Source: a virus. From it: 27,741 nucleotides of DNA. The translations under genes were made by a program, and so were the position numbers. This document shows positions 20,133 to 26,418 of this stretch, in pieces (within the stretch, counting starts at the first letter, position 1; each line of letters starts with the position of its first letter). The notes below the pieces were generated by a model. It searched no databases. It was given only the letters and a program-made list of their open reading frames with translations, and had not been told where the DNA came from. Where the stretch lies: IMG/VR virus record IMGVR_UViG_3300025430_000092, positions 1-27,741 of that record, one strand, 5' to 3'.

Positions 20133-20480
20133 ATGCACGACAAACCTTGGGAGTCCGAACCCCATCATTTGCTGACCGAACACCTCGGCTATGTGATTGA
20201 GATCCAACGGCATGAACAGTTTGAGCATTTGTGTGGGTACATCTATTTGCCTGAGTCGCATCCTGATTACGGTAAGACGTATGATGAGATTGGTGTAGAT
20301 GTGCACGGTGGCTTAACGTTTTCCGAGAGTGGGAAATTTGGGTTTGACTGTGCACATGCGGGAGACTTTCAACCCGGTCTTACTCCTCGCCACCGTTTGA
20401 GCTATGAGGTTTATAGAACAGTTGACTATGTGTTAGCGGAACTGCACAAACTTGCAGAACAATTTGATAGGAGAAAGTAA
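20133..20480 (+). CDS. Conserved phage protein, HGGLTF type, 115 aa
   Basis: The product contains the pattern GYIYLPESHPDYGKTYDEIG, then VDVHGGLTFSE, then KFGFDCAHAGDFQPGL. This is a motif set found in many uncharacterised phage and bacterial proteins (recalled). The invariant His, Asp and Cys residues suggest a small metal-binding or enzymatic domain, but no reaction is known. TAGGAG precedes the start, which lies 2 bases after the previous stop. It is followed immediately by the next gene. Confidence 0.75.
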   Translation: MHDKPWESEPHHLLTEHLGYVIEIQRHEQFEHLCGYIYLPESHPDYGKTYDEIGVDVHGGLTFSESGKFGFDCAHAGDFQPGLTPRHRLSYEVYRTVDYVLAELHKLAEQFDRRK

Positions 20481-20687
20481 ATGAAAGTAACACCATACGA
20501 CACGGGCAAGATCAAGATCGGTATTTACTACGAACCGAAACACAACTACTACAACCACGACCAAGACTGGGTGCAGAAAGCACTGCTAGGTGTCGAGTCA
20601 TCGTGGACTACCGATACGGTTATCATCGCAACTATGTGGGGCACATGCCTTTACGCAATATTAGGACTACTTGCAAGGAGAAACTAA
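20481..20687 (+). CDS. Conserved small protein with C-terminal membrane segment, 68 aa
   Basis: The ATG follows the previous stop with no gap, and TAGGAGAAAGTAA gives the RBS. The N-terminal half KVTPYDTGKIKIGIYYEP resembles a recurrent phage motif (KV.PYDTGKVKIG..Y.P, from memory). The C-terminal part (TDTVIIATMWGTCLYAILGLL) is hydrophobic and ends ARRN, so the protein may be anchored with its N-terminus in the cytoplasm. The function is unknown. Confidence 0.65.
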   Translation: MKVTPYDTGKIKIGIYYEPKHNYYNHDQDWVQKALLGVESSWTTDTVIIATMWGTCLYAILGLLARRN

Positions 20688-20688
20688 C

Positions 20689-21189
20689 ATGACAACATTA
20701 CAGGATGCACTTAAAAAAGCTCTTGAGAAAGATGCAAACGAATGGGACAAAGATCAACAACGCATAGACAAGGAGAAACAAATGCCTAAACACATGTTCA
20801 AACCAACCAACAACGCGAGTCGTGCAACATTCCACTTCATCCGCGACAATCCTAACTTAACACAGAAAGAAATCTTGTTTGAATTAGGTTCTCGGGGGTT
20901 TAAAGAAAACTCAGTCTCATCTTTAATTACGCAGTTTATCCGTTCAGGTTACGTACAACGTGTTGATGGGAGACTCACTGCTTTGACTCAAGAATATAAG
21001 CCAGTCAAAATAAAATCTATGAAAAACAAAATAGGAAAAGTTATCCACAAGCCTAGCAAACCTAAAGTGCCCGACGCAATCCAAGCGATCATTGAAGATG
21101 CGTGGACACCAAGTAAAATATTAGACACATTGTCAATCGTGCAAGCCAAACAGTTGTATACTGAGCTTAAACAAATCTTTTCGAACTAG
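20689..21189 (+). CDS. Winged-helix-like DNA-binding protein, 166 aa
   Basis: The start at 20689 is chosen for AAGGAGAAACTAAC directly upstream. The N-terminal 50 residues are a charged helix (ALKKALEKDANEWDKDQQRI). Residues about 55-105 (FHFIRDNPNLTQKEILFELG, then SRGFKENSVSSLITQFIRSG and YVQRVDGRLTAL) fit a winged helix: two helices, a recognition helix, then a beta wing. A basic linker and a C-terminal helical domain follow. It is probably a transcription or replication regulator. The following untranslated region starts inside its stop codon. Confidence 0.65.
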   Translation: MTTLQDALKKALEKDANEWDKDQQRIDKEKQMPKHMFKPTNNASRATFHFIRDNPNLTQKEILFELGSRGFKENSVSSLITQFIRSGYVQRVDGRLTALTQEYKPVKIKSMKNKIGKVIHKPSKPKVPDAIQAIIEDAWTPSKILDTLSIVQAKQLYTELKQIFSN

Positions 21190-21360
21190 TATCGGGGTGT
21201 TTCACAGTTGCTAATAATGGCGGAGCCTAATAGATGTGAACCCATTAAACTGATTCGGTAGGCTTCCCCGATGCTTAAGTATTTTGGGCCTACCGAACCT
21301 CCTGCACCGCGAACCGAGGGGGCGTGGAATCTATTTATCCCCCTCACCATTTTTAAGGAG
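21188..21360 (+). ncRNA. Candidate structured RNA: H-type pseudoknot plus RBS-sequestering element
   Basis: Helix S1 pairs AGTATCGGGG (21188-21197) with CCCCGATGCT (21266-21275), 10 bp with one T-G. Helix S2 pairs TTCGGTAGGC (21254-21263) with GCCTACCGAA (21288-21297), 10 bp perfect. S1's 3' strand lies in the loop of S2, so both together form an H-type pseudoknot with 2-nt and 12-nt connecting loops. The long loop holds a further hairpin TTCACA / TGTGAA (21201-21206, 21235-21240). Next CTCCT (21299-21303) can pair with the RBS AGGAG (21356-21360), enclosing a GAGGGGG / CCCCCTC hairpin (21316-21345). This resembles a riboswitch or protein-sensing leader of the 155-aa gene. No known class was recognised. 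Confidence 0.6.
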
Positions 21361-21365
21361 TGCAA

Positions 21366-21833
21366 ATGAAAACAAAAGCAAAGTACAAGCAACGACCGCT
21401 TGAGAAAATACAGCACCAACAAGTGCAGGAAAGAATTGCAAAACTAGAGAAAGCATTAGCTGAGTCAGAACAAGAGAAAGCTTTTTTAAGTAAACGTGTA
21501 GAGTCAGTCTCAGAGGTTGCTGAGAACTACAAAAAAGGATGGGAAGAAGCAAGTGCAGATCAGAGTCGTTATAGATTTTTAAAAGGTCTTGAAGTTATGG
21601 TGTTAGATAATGAAGGCGCCAAGTACTTAAAAGAGGATGCACTAACTGAGTATTGCGACACACAACTTAAAGCTTTTCACGAAGCAATATACGGATCTTT
21701 TGGTAAAGGTTTTAGTGCCACGTGGTTGACAAAGCACAACACTCAAATTAACAACGCGCTTAGGAGAGTTGTAGCAAAGGAAGATTCTGGAGTATTTTTG
21801 GAAAACATATCACACCCAAGGAGTAAGAAATGA
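21366..21833 (+). CDS. Unknown coiled-coil protein, 155 aa
   Basis: The ATG at 21366 follows AAGGAG by five bases; a GTG two codons earlier is too close to the RBS. The protein has a basic start (MKTKAKYKQRPLEKIQHQQV), a long coiled coil to about residue 60 (RIAKLEKALAESEQEKAFLS), then a mixed region with YRFLKGLEVMVLDNEGAKYL and a helical tail. Similar phage proteins with ...RYRFLRE... after a coil are of unknown function. The structured leader immediately upstream suggests its translation is controlled. Confidence 0.7.
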   Translation: MKTKAKYKQRPLEKIQHQQVQERIAKLEKALAESEQEKAFLSKRVESVSEVAENYKKGWEEASADQSRYRFLKGLEVMVLDNEGAKYLKEDALTEYCDTQLKAFHEAIYGSFGKGFSATWLTKHNTQINNALRRVVAKEDSGVFLENISHPRSKK

Positions 21834-21943
21834 ATGACATACTAGATATACTATTGTTAATTGCTATACTTGGTTTAGCGTCTGTGTGGATAACGGCGGT
21901 GTTTTGTTTTGTAGTTATGATACTAGGGGGTTACGATGAGTGA
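21830..21943 (+). CDS. Membrane peptide, 37 aa
   Basis: The ATG overlaps the stop of the coiled-coil gene, with AAGGAGTAAGAA as RBS. The 37-aa product is nearly all hydrophobic (ILDILLLIAILGLASVWITA and VFCFVVMILGG), giving one long or two short membrane spans. Its 3' end overlaps the next gene by 8 bases. The function is unknown. Confidence 0.65.
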   Translation: MNDILDILLLIAILGLASVWITAVFCFVVMILGGYDE

Positions 21944-22244
21944 TAGTGGTAAAGGATCAACGCAAAGACCAACAGACTACAATAAATTTGCAGACAACTT
22001 TGATTTAATTTTTAGGAGCAAACAAATGGATGAACAAACAAGAGAAATAGATTTACAACTGGGCGACGCACTAGCAGAACTTGCATTATACAAAGACGCA
22101 ATAGATGAGGCGTGGGTGGTGTGTGATGATGTGGACAGTGGGCGTTACGGCGATGCGCTTGTACATGTGCAGAAGTTCTACGCCAAGATGGAAGCAATAC
22201 GTCAGTACAAAGCCAAAACTGTTGACATGGACGGGAGGTGTTAA
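21936..22244 (+). CDS. Small GSxxRP-motif protein, 102 aa
   Basis: The N-terminus MSDSGKGSTQRPTDYNKFAD, followed by NFDLIF, contains the compact GS..RPTD...F...FD.IF motif that recurs in very small phage proteins of unknown role (recalled). Here it is joined to a helical segment (QTREIDLQLGDALAELALYK, then DAIDEAWVVCDDV...). Either this is a two-part protein or a fusion of two formerly separate genes. It overlaps the membrane-peptide gene and its stop abuts the next ATG; GGGAGGT for that gene lies in its last codons. Confidence 0.65.
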   Translation: MSDSGKGSTQRPTDYNKFADNFDLIFRSKQMDEQTREIDLQLGDALAELALYKDAIDEAWVVCDDVDSGRYGDALVHVQKFYAKMEAIRQYKAKTVDMDGRC

Positions 22245-22454
22245 ATGCCTCGACCCAAAAGTGAAATTACAGGCGGTGTGTATGTCAGCATACGCATGAG
22301 CAAAGAACAGAAAGAAATGTTTAATGCAATAGGAGGAATAGAATGGTTAAGAAATTACATAAACAGACAGATCAGGTCAGAAAAAATTCAACTTGGCCTT
22401 TCCCCACGAGGCTCCTTACTCAAGAACCAAAACGAGTTAAGCGTAAGAAAGTAG
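22245..22454 (+). CDS. Small RHH-like protein, 69 aa, with a nested overlapping gene
   Basis: Residues 1-42 (MPRPKSEITGGVYVSIRMSK, then EQKEMFNAIGGIEWLRNYIN) look like a ribbon-helix-helix fold: a strand GGVYVSIRMS, a helix and a second helix ending in a basic patch. This suggests a DNA-binding dimer. The last 25 residues (RSEKIQLGLSPRGSLLKNQN...) are less structured. They share their DNA with an overlapping gene in another frame starting at 22343. RBS GGGAGGTGTTAA precedes the ATG. Confidence 0.6.
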   Translation: MPRPKSEITGGVYVSIRMSKEQKEMFNAIGGIEWLRNYINRQIRSEKIQLGLSPRGSLLKNQNELSVRK

Positions 22455-22486
22455 ATACAACAAAATTAGAGGAGGCAACTTTCTAA
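22343..22486 (+). CDS. Overlapping 47-aa basic protein in another frame
   Basis: A very good RBS, AGGAGG, lies six bases before this ATG, inside the 69-aa gene. The frame reads MVKKLHKQTDQVRKNSTWPF, continues with PTRLLTQEPKRVKRKKVDTT and ends at a TAA that shares its last base with the nuclease start (TAATG). The product is basic with a WPFP core. The strong RBS, the TAATG junction and the use of all the space up to the nuclease gene support a real gene that overlaps its neighbour by 112 bases. Confidence 0.6.
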   Translation: MVKKLHKQTDQVRKNSTWPFPTRLLTQEPKRVKRKKVDTTKLEEATF

Positions 22487-22779
22487 TGGGAATGACGCCA
22501 GAGGCTAAGGTCAAGAAACAAATCAGGGCAATCCTAGACCGAGTAGGCGCCTACTATTCAATGCCAATTGGTAGTGGGTTTGGTAATGCGGGCACGCCGG
22601 ATTTTCTGGTGTGCTACAAAGGTAAGTTCATTGCTATTGAAGCAAAGGCAGGTAAAGGTAAAGTAACAGCATTACAAGGGCATCAGCTTGGCAAAATTAT
22701 GCAAGCCGGAGGTGAAGCGTTTATTATCAATGATAAGAATATTGATCAACTAGAGGAGGTATTAAATGAAATCAGATAA
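22486..22779 (+). CDS. VRR-NUC domain nuclease, 97 aa
   Basis: The whole protein is a minimal VRR-NUC fold of the PD-(D/E)xK superfamily: Glu6, GTPDF with Asp39, IEAKAG with Glu52 and Lys54, TALQGHQLGKI with Gln64, then AGGEAFII. VRR-NUC nucleases of phages cut branched DNA, for example as Holliday-junction resolvases before packaging, or assist replication. The stand-alone size of 97 aa is typical of phage versions. GAGGAGGCAACTTTCTA precedes the ATG. It lies three genes past the GSxxRP protein and six genes upstream of the polymerase. Confidence 0.88.
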   Translation: MGMTPEAKVKKQIRAILDRVGAYYSMPIGSGFGNAGTPDFLVCYKGKFIAIEAKAGKGKVTALQGHQLGKIMQAGGEAFIINDKNIDQLEEVLNEIR

Positions 22780-23050
22780 CTATAAAGACTTTGTAGAAAA
22801 AATTGTGGGCGGTATGGATGACGATGAGAAGAAACACTTGCAGTTCATCACTACCAAACTTATCGCGTGCTACGGCAAGGACAGTCCGTTCAGCGCAGTC
22901 ATAGTATTCTCAGATGGCAACGACGGTTCGATTGCACTTGCCTCTGCTAATGCGAACTCCATGTTTGCGGCGGAGCTACTTCGGTTTGGTAACGACTATG
23001 CACAAGAGAACTTGATGAAGGACGCGCCCCCCAAGGAGATGTTTAACTAG
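22766..23050 (+). CDS. Unknown 94-aa protein after the nuclease
   Basis: The ATG lies 14 bases inside the end of the nuclease gene with GAGGAGGTATTAA upstream. The 94-aa product starts MKSDNYKDFVEKIVGGMDDD, has a beta-like centre (SAVIVFSDGNDGSIALASAN) and a helical part with AAELLRFGNDYAQ. No membrane segment or motif is recognised. The coupling suggests co-expression with the nuclease. Confidence 0.7.
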   Translation: MKSDNYKDFVEKIVGGMDDDEKKHLQFITTKLIACYGKDSPFSAVIVFSDGNDGSIALASANANSMFAAELLRFGNDYAQENLMKDAPPKEMFN

Positions 23051-23059
23051 GAGTAGCGC

Positions 23060-23191
23060 ATGGTAATTTATACACGCTTTAGTCAAAGTGCTGTTTTCGT
23101 ATGGCCCGCATTAGCGTTCAGTATTGAGGATGACTTTTGGATTGAGCTTGCATGGCTTGGTCTTGCTATAGGATTAGCTTATGAATCTTAA
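23060..23191 (+). CDS. Hydrophobic 43-aa peptide
   Basis: AGGAGTAGCGC precedes the ATG and the stop overlaps the next gene by 11 bases. The product MVIYTRFSQSAVFVWPALAF, ending with FWIELAWLGLAIGLAYES, has two hydrophobic stretches separated by an acidic SIEDD. It could be a small membrane-associated peptide. The function is unknown. Confidence 0.55.
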   Translation: MVIYTRFSQSAVFVWPALAFSIEDDFWIELAWLGLAIGLAYES

Positions 23192-23342
23192 TCAAGGCAA
23201 ATTGGCAGAGGGTCTTGTTGAAGAACTGCTAGAAGTGATACACAAATACGATGAGACGCTTTACATGGCAACTGCAATTGGTTGCTTGGAGTTGGTGAAA
23301 CAACAGTTAATTAACGAAGCTATGGAGGAAGATGATGACTAG
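23181..23342 (+). CDS. Small acidic helical protein, 53 aa
   Basis: The start lies inside the end of the previous gene; GGATTAGCTT is only a weak RBS. The product (MNLNQGKLAEGLVEELLEVI...) is one acidic helical hairpin with ATAIGCLELVKQQL. Very similar short proteins (LA..L...I.......A.AIG.LE.V) are frequent in phage early regions (recalled). Its stop overlaps the next start region, which suggests coupling. Confidence 0.6.
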   Translation: MNLNQGKLAEGLVEELLEVIHKYDETLYMATAIGCLELVKQQLINEAMEEDDD

Positions 23343-23649
23343 AAAAGAAATTTGGGAAGACATAGTAGTACCTATTGGCGGGGCAACGCTTTTTGTTATT
23401 TTGTTTGGTACAGTAATAGGGTCAATAATTTTGGCGCTTTACGCAGTATTTGGTCCAACGCCCGAGCAAAAGGCTGAGTTGAACAAACCAAGGATTGCCT
23501 ACAAGTTTGAAGACTGTGAGGTATGGATATTTGAAAACACACATTACGTTACAAGGTGTGGTAACCATACAGTAACCGAGCGCCATTACTCAGAGTCTTG
23601 TGGCAAAGCGTGCACGAGACAAAAAGTAGAAAGGATTGAAAATGAATGA
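23332..23649 (+). CDS. Membrane-anchored protein with Cys-containing outer domain, 105 aa
   Basis: Residues 12-42 (VVPIGGATLFVILFGTVIGS and then IILALYAVFG) form one long or hairpin membrane segment. The rest is a polar domain with four Cys (FEDCEVWIFENTHYVTRCGN, then SESCGKACTRQ), in line with disulfides in the periplasm. Two adjacent ATGs are possible; the first is coordinate 23332. GGAGGAAG in the previous gene is the RBS. Phages carry comparable small anchored proteins with a CxVYxF...YF..C pattern of unknown role. Confidence 0.65.
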   Translation: MMTRKEIWEDIVVPIGGATLFVILFGTVIGSIILALYAVFGPTPEQKAELNKPRIAYKFEDCEVWIFENTHYVTRCGNHTVTERHYSESCGKACTRQKVERIENE

Positions 23650-23878
23650 AATTTTATTAACGAGGTTTGGTATGTCAGACGTTCAGCACGATGTGATCGG
23701 CGTATCGGTAGATCAGGAGGATAAATTTATCAAGTTCAGCGCAGGCGGTGCTGTTAAACAAACCTTAACAGATCCATTGATGACTGATAACAACAAATCC
23801 ATTGGTCAGCGCAATATTGAATGGTTGCATGAGAAGTTGGATGAGTGGATTAATAAACAATTGGAACTCGACAAATGA
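23642..23878 (+). CDS. Unknown 78-aa protein before DNA polymerase
   Basis: The start ATG at 23642 has AAAGGA six bases upstream and is preferred to a TTG two codons earlier. The product (MNEILLTRFGMSDVQHDVIG...) is a beta-rich half followed by a helix (QRNIEWLHEKLDEWINKQLE). Its stop overlaps the polymerase start (ATGA), so the two genes are likely coupled. No family is recognised. Confidence 0.65.
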   Translation: MNEILLTRFGMSDVQHDVIGVSVDQEDKFIKFSAGGAVKQTLTDPLMTDNNKSIGQRNIEWLHEKLDEWINKQLELDK

Positions 23879-25845
23879 GCGCACCATACAAAACAATCCT
23901 GACGATTGATTTCGAAACACGTTGGGACAGTAAAGGGTACACGCTATCGAAGATGACAACTGAGGAGTACATAAGAGATGCACGATTCAAAGCTTTCGGA
24001 GCCTGTATACATGAGTACGGAACAGACAAAGTCACCCAGTGGTACAGAGGAGATGAACTACCACGCATCTTATCTACGTACGACTGGAAAAAGACTGCCA
24101 TTCTTGCCCACAACGCACAGTTCGACGTCTCGATCATCTCGTGGAAATACGGAATCAAACCCGCTTTTATCTTCGACACCTTATCAATGGCGCGCGCTCT
24201 ACGTGGCGTGGAAGTTGGAAACTCACTTGCAAGATTGGCTGAAGCATTTGGACTCCCTCCCAAGGGAAAGGCAGTACATTCAACGGATGGACTCGAACAA
24301 CTTAGTGAAATCGCTATTGAGCGAGAGTTGGCAGAATATTGCAAACACGACGTATACCTATGTGAACAAATTTTCGGACGGTTTATACAAGGTTACCCTA
24401 CTAAAGAACTCCGACTGATAGACATGACACTTCGTATGTATACGGAGCCTGTGTTGGAATTAGATAAACGCATGCTGATTGAAGCGCTTACAGATGAAAG
24501 GGATAAACGTGAAGGACTACTACAAAGGCTCGGCGTGGATGAGACTGCACTCGCTTCGAACAAGCAGTTTGCAGACTTACTTAAATCACTGGGAGTTGAC
24601 CCTCCGACAAAGATTAGTAAAACCACGGATAAGCAAACCCTTGCACTTGCTAAAAACGATGCACATTTCCAAGCCCTTCTCAATGGGGAGAATGAAGACG
24701 TTGCCCTCGTTTGTGAAGCTCGCCTTAAGGTTAAGTCGACTACTGAAAGAACTCGAGCGCAACGATTCCTCGATATCAGCCAACGCGGTGCATTACCGGT
24801 TCCGCTATCGTACTACGGAGCGAAGTCGGGACGTTGGACGGCGTCCAAAGGCTCCGCTATCAATATGCAAAACCTCAAACGAGGGTCGTTCTTACGTAAA
24901 GCTATTATGGCGCCCGAAGGTTATCAACTTGTCGTCGGGGATCTCTCGCAGATTGAACCGAGAGTACTCGCATGGTTTTCGGATTACGGAGACATGCTCG
25001 AAATTTTCAGGAGCGGTGCTGACGCTTACGCCTCGTTCGGCGCTCAGATGTTTAACATACCCGGACTCACTAAAGAAACTCATCCCGATCTACGGCAGTC
25101 TGCGAAAAGCGCGCTCTTGGGTTGCGGGTATGGTTTAGGTTGGGCATCGTTTGCTACGCAGTTACTCGTGGGCTTTCTTGGTGCTCCGCCAGTCAGATAC
25201 ACAAAAGATTTCGCAAAGAAGTTAGGCGTTGATAAAGAGTACGTTGAGAAGTTCTTGGACAACAAAGAAAACCTAGAGAAGATGGCGGACATCCCGCACA
25301 CATGTACAGATGGTGAACTGCTGATTCATTGCGTGGCGTCTAAAGCAATCATTGATATATACAGACGTACTGCTCAACCAGTAGTAAGTTTCTGGGAGAT
25401 GTGTCAGGAGATGATGGCGCGTTGTCTAATCAATGGCGAGGAGATGTCTTATAAGTGTATAATTTTCCGCAAAGGTGAGATAGAATTACCCAACGGTATG
25501 AAGCTCTTGTATCCTGATCTACGTCAGATCAAGGACGAGGATAAGAAGACACACTGGGTGTACGGCGAGGATGCGACTAAGCTGTATGCGGGTAAGATTA
25601 CGAACAACATCATTCAAGGTGTTGCGCGTATTGTGATGACGGACGGTATGCTCAGGGTACAAAAGAGATACCCCGTCAAGGGAACTGTGCACGACGAGTT
25701 AATCTGCGTTGTGCCGGATGAGGAAGCAAATGACGCTAAGACTTGGGTCTTGGCGCAGATGACTATGGAGCCACGGTATTTACCGGGCATACCCCTCAAC
25801 GCTGACGGTGGCGTTCACCGTAGATATGGGTTAGCAAAGAACTAG
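23875..25845 (+). CDS. polA: Family A DNA polymerase with 3'-5' exonuclease
   Basis: The 656-aa replicative polymerase lacks a 5'-3' exonuclease domain. The proofreading domain shows Exo I Asp12/Glu14 (TIDFETRW), Exo II AHNAQFDVSI and Exo III with YCKHD. The polymerase part has SYYGAKSGRWTASKG, motif A GDLSQIEPRV (Asp356), motif B Arg407, Lys411 and Tyr419, and motif C VHDE (His606-Asp607-Glu608). In motif B the residue equivalent to E. coli Phe762 is Leu415. The ATG overlaps the previous gene. The following metallopeptidase gene starts 9 bases after its stop. A helicase and primase are not in the window. Confidence 0.95.
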   Translation: MSAPYKTILTIDFETRWDSKGYTLSKMTTEEYIRDARFKAFGACIHEYGTDKVTQWYRGDELPRILSTYDWKKTAILAHNAQFDVSIISWKYGIKPAFIFDTLSMARALRGVEVGNSLARLAEAFGLPPKGKAVHSTDGLEQLSEIAIERELAEYCKHDVYLCEQIFGRFIQGYPTKELRLIDMTLRMYTEPVLELDKRMLIEALTDERDKREGLLQRLGVDETALASNKQFADLLKSLGVDPPTKISKTTDKQTLALAKNDAHFQALLNGENEDVALVCEARLKVKSTTERTRAQRFLDISQRGALPVPLSYYGAKSGRWTASKGSAINMQNLKRGSFLRKAIMAPEGYQLVVGDLSQIEPRVLAWFSDYGDMLEIFRSGADAYASFGAQMFNIPGLTKETHPDLRQSAKSALLGCGYGLGWASFATQLLVGFLGAPPVRYTKDFAKKLGVDKEYVEKFLDNKENLEKMADIPHTCTDGELLIHCVASKAIIDIYRRTAQPVVSFWEMCQEMMARCLINGEEMSYKCIIFRKGEIELPNGMKLLYPDLRQIKDEDKKTHWVYGEDATKLYAGKITNNIIQGVARIVMTDGMLRVQKRYPVKGTVHDELICVVPDEEANDAKTWVLAQMTMEPRYLPGIPLNADGGVHRRYGLAKN

Positions 25846-25854
25846 GAGAAGCAT

Positions 25855-26154
25855 ATGGAGATACCAAAAACATTCACAATCGGCAAGCACGCGTACAAGG
25901 TTGAGGTGCACAAGCACATACCGGGTACAGACTCGATGGGCCAGATTAAATACAACCAACGACTCGTTCAGATAGCAACGCACAGTTCGTATGATCTTAA
26001 GGCGCACCCCAAACGTGAGGTCATTGATACGTTTTGGCATGAGGTCACACACGCTATCCTCAAAGATATGGGGCACGACTTAGAGAGCAATGAGCGTTTC
26101 GTCAATGCGTTTGCAGATAGGTTAACAGATGTCATCGTCTCAGCAAAACTTTAA
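25855..26154 (+). CDS. Mini zinc metallopeptidase-like protein, 99 aa
   Basis: The core HEVTHAIL (62-69) is a HExxH zinc site, and Glu80 in ESNERFVNAFADRL is a fitting third ligand 14 residues later, as in SprT-like or ImmA/IrrE-like peptidases. The N-terminal part is two beta strands (FTIGKHAYKVEV, QIKYNQRLVQIA). The whole protein is the peptidase core without extra domains. A role in cleaving a host or phage regulator is possible, but no substrate is evident. CTAGGAGAAGCAT precedes the ATG. It lies between the polymerase and a nuclease gene. Confidence 0.75.
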   Translation: MEIPKTFTIGKHAYKVEVHKHIPGTDSMGQIKYNQRLVQIATHSSYDLKAHPKREVIDTFWHEVTHAILKDMGHDLESNERFVNAFADRLTDVIVSAKL

Positions 26155-26404
26155 GTTCCCCGATGAGGATGACTTCGCACACCTTGGCGACGAGGAGATG
26201 TTGATGCTCATGGAGTCGGCGGGTTATAAACTTGTAGAGCAAGGAACACCAAACTATATCAGCAACGTGTCAACATCGTGGGCTTTAAGTGCGCCAGCAC
26301 CTAATAACATGAACTATCTACTACCCTCTTGCCCTGATTTTATGCGTGTACGTGAAGCTTTTAAAATGTTTATGTACTTGCATGCTGATGTAAGTTATCG
26401 TTAA
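26129..26404 (+). CDS. Unknown 91-aa protein
   Basis: The ATG at 26129 overlaps the metallopeptidase gene by 26 bases, and the RBS is weak (AGG twelve bases upstream). The product starts MSSSQQNFKFPDEDDFAHLG and has an acidic helical half (DEEMLMLMESAGYKLVEQG) followed by Ser/Asn/Pro-rich sequence. A DEEML...GY pattern suggests a short recruiting peptide, but I recognise no family. Confidence 0.6.
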   Translation: MSSSQQNFKFPDEDDFAHLGDEEMLMLMESAGYKLVEQGTPNYISNVSTSWALSAPAPNNMNYLLPSCPDFMRVREAFKMFMYLHADVSYR

Positions 26405-26418
26405 CAACTAGGAAAACT

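Noticed and set aside
21188-21300. HDV-like ribozyme or tRNA in the structured leader
   Set aside because: Two interlocked helices recall HDV, but the P3 hairpin that must separate P2 from the 3' strand of P1 is absent (only two bases). No acceptor stem, anticodon arm or T-arm pattern of a tRNA can be laid out.
23850-24344. Antisense frame of 164 aa opposite the polymerase start
   Set aside because: The sense strand encodes the exonuclease motifs. The antisense product is Ser-rich without motifs or RBS.
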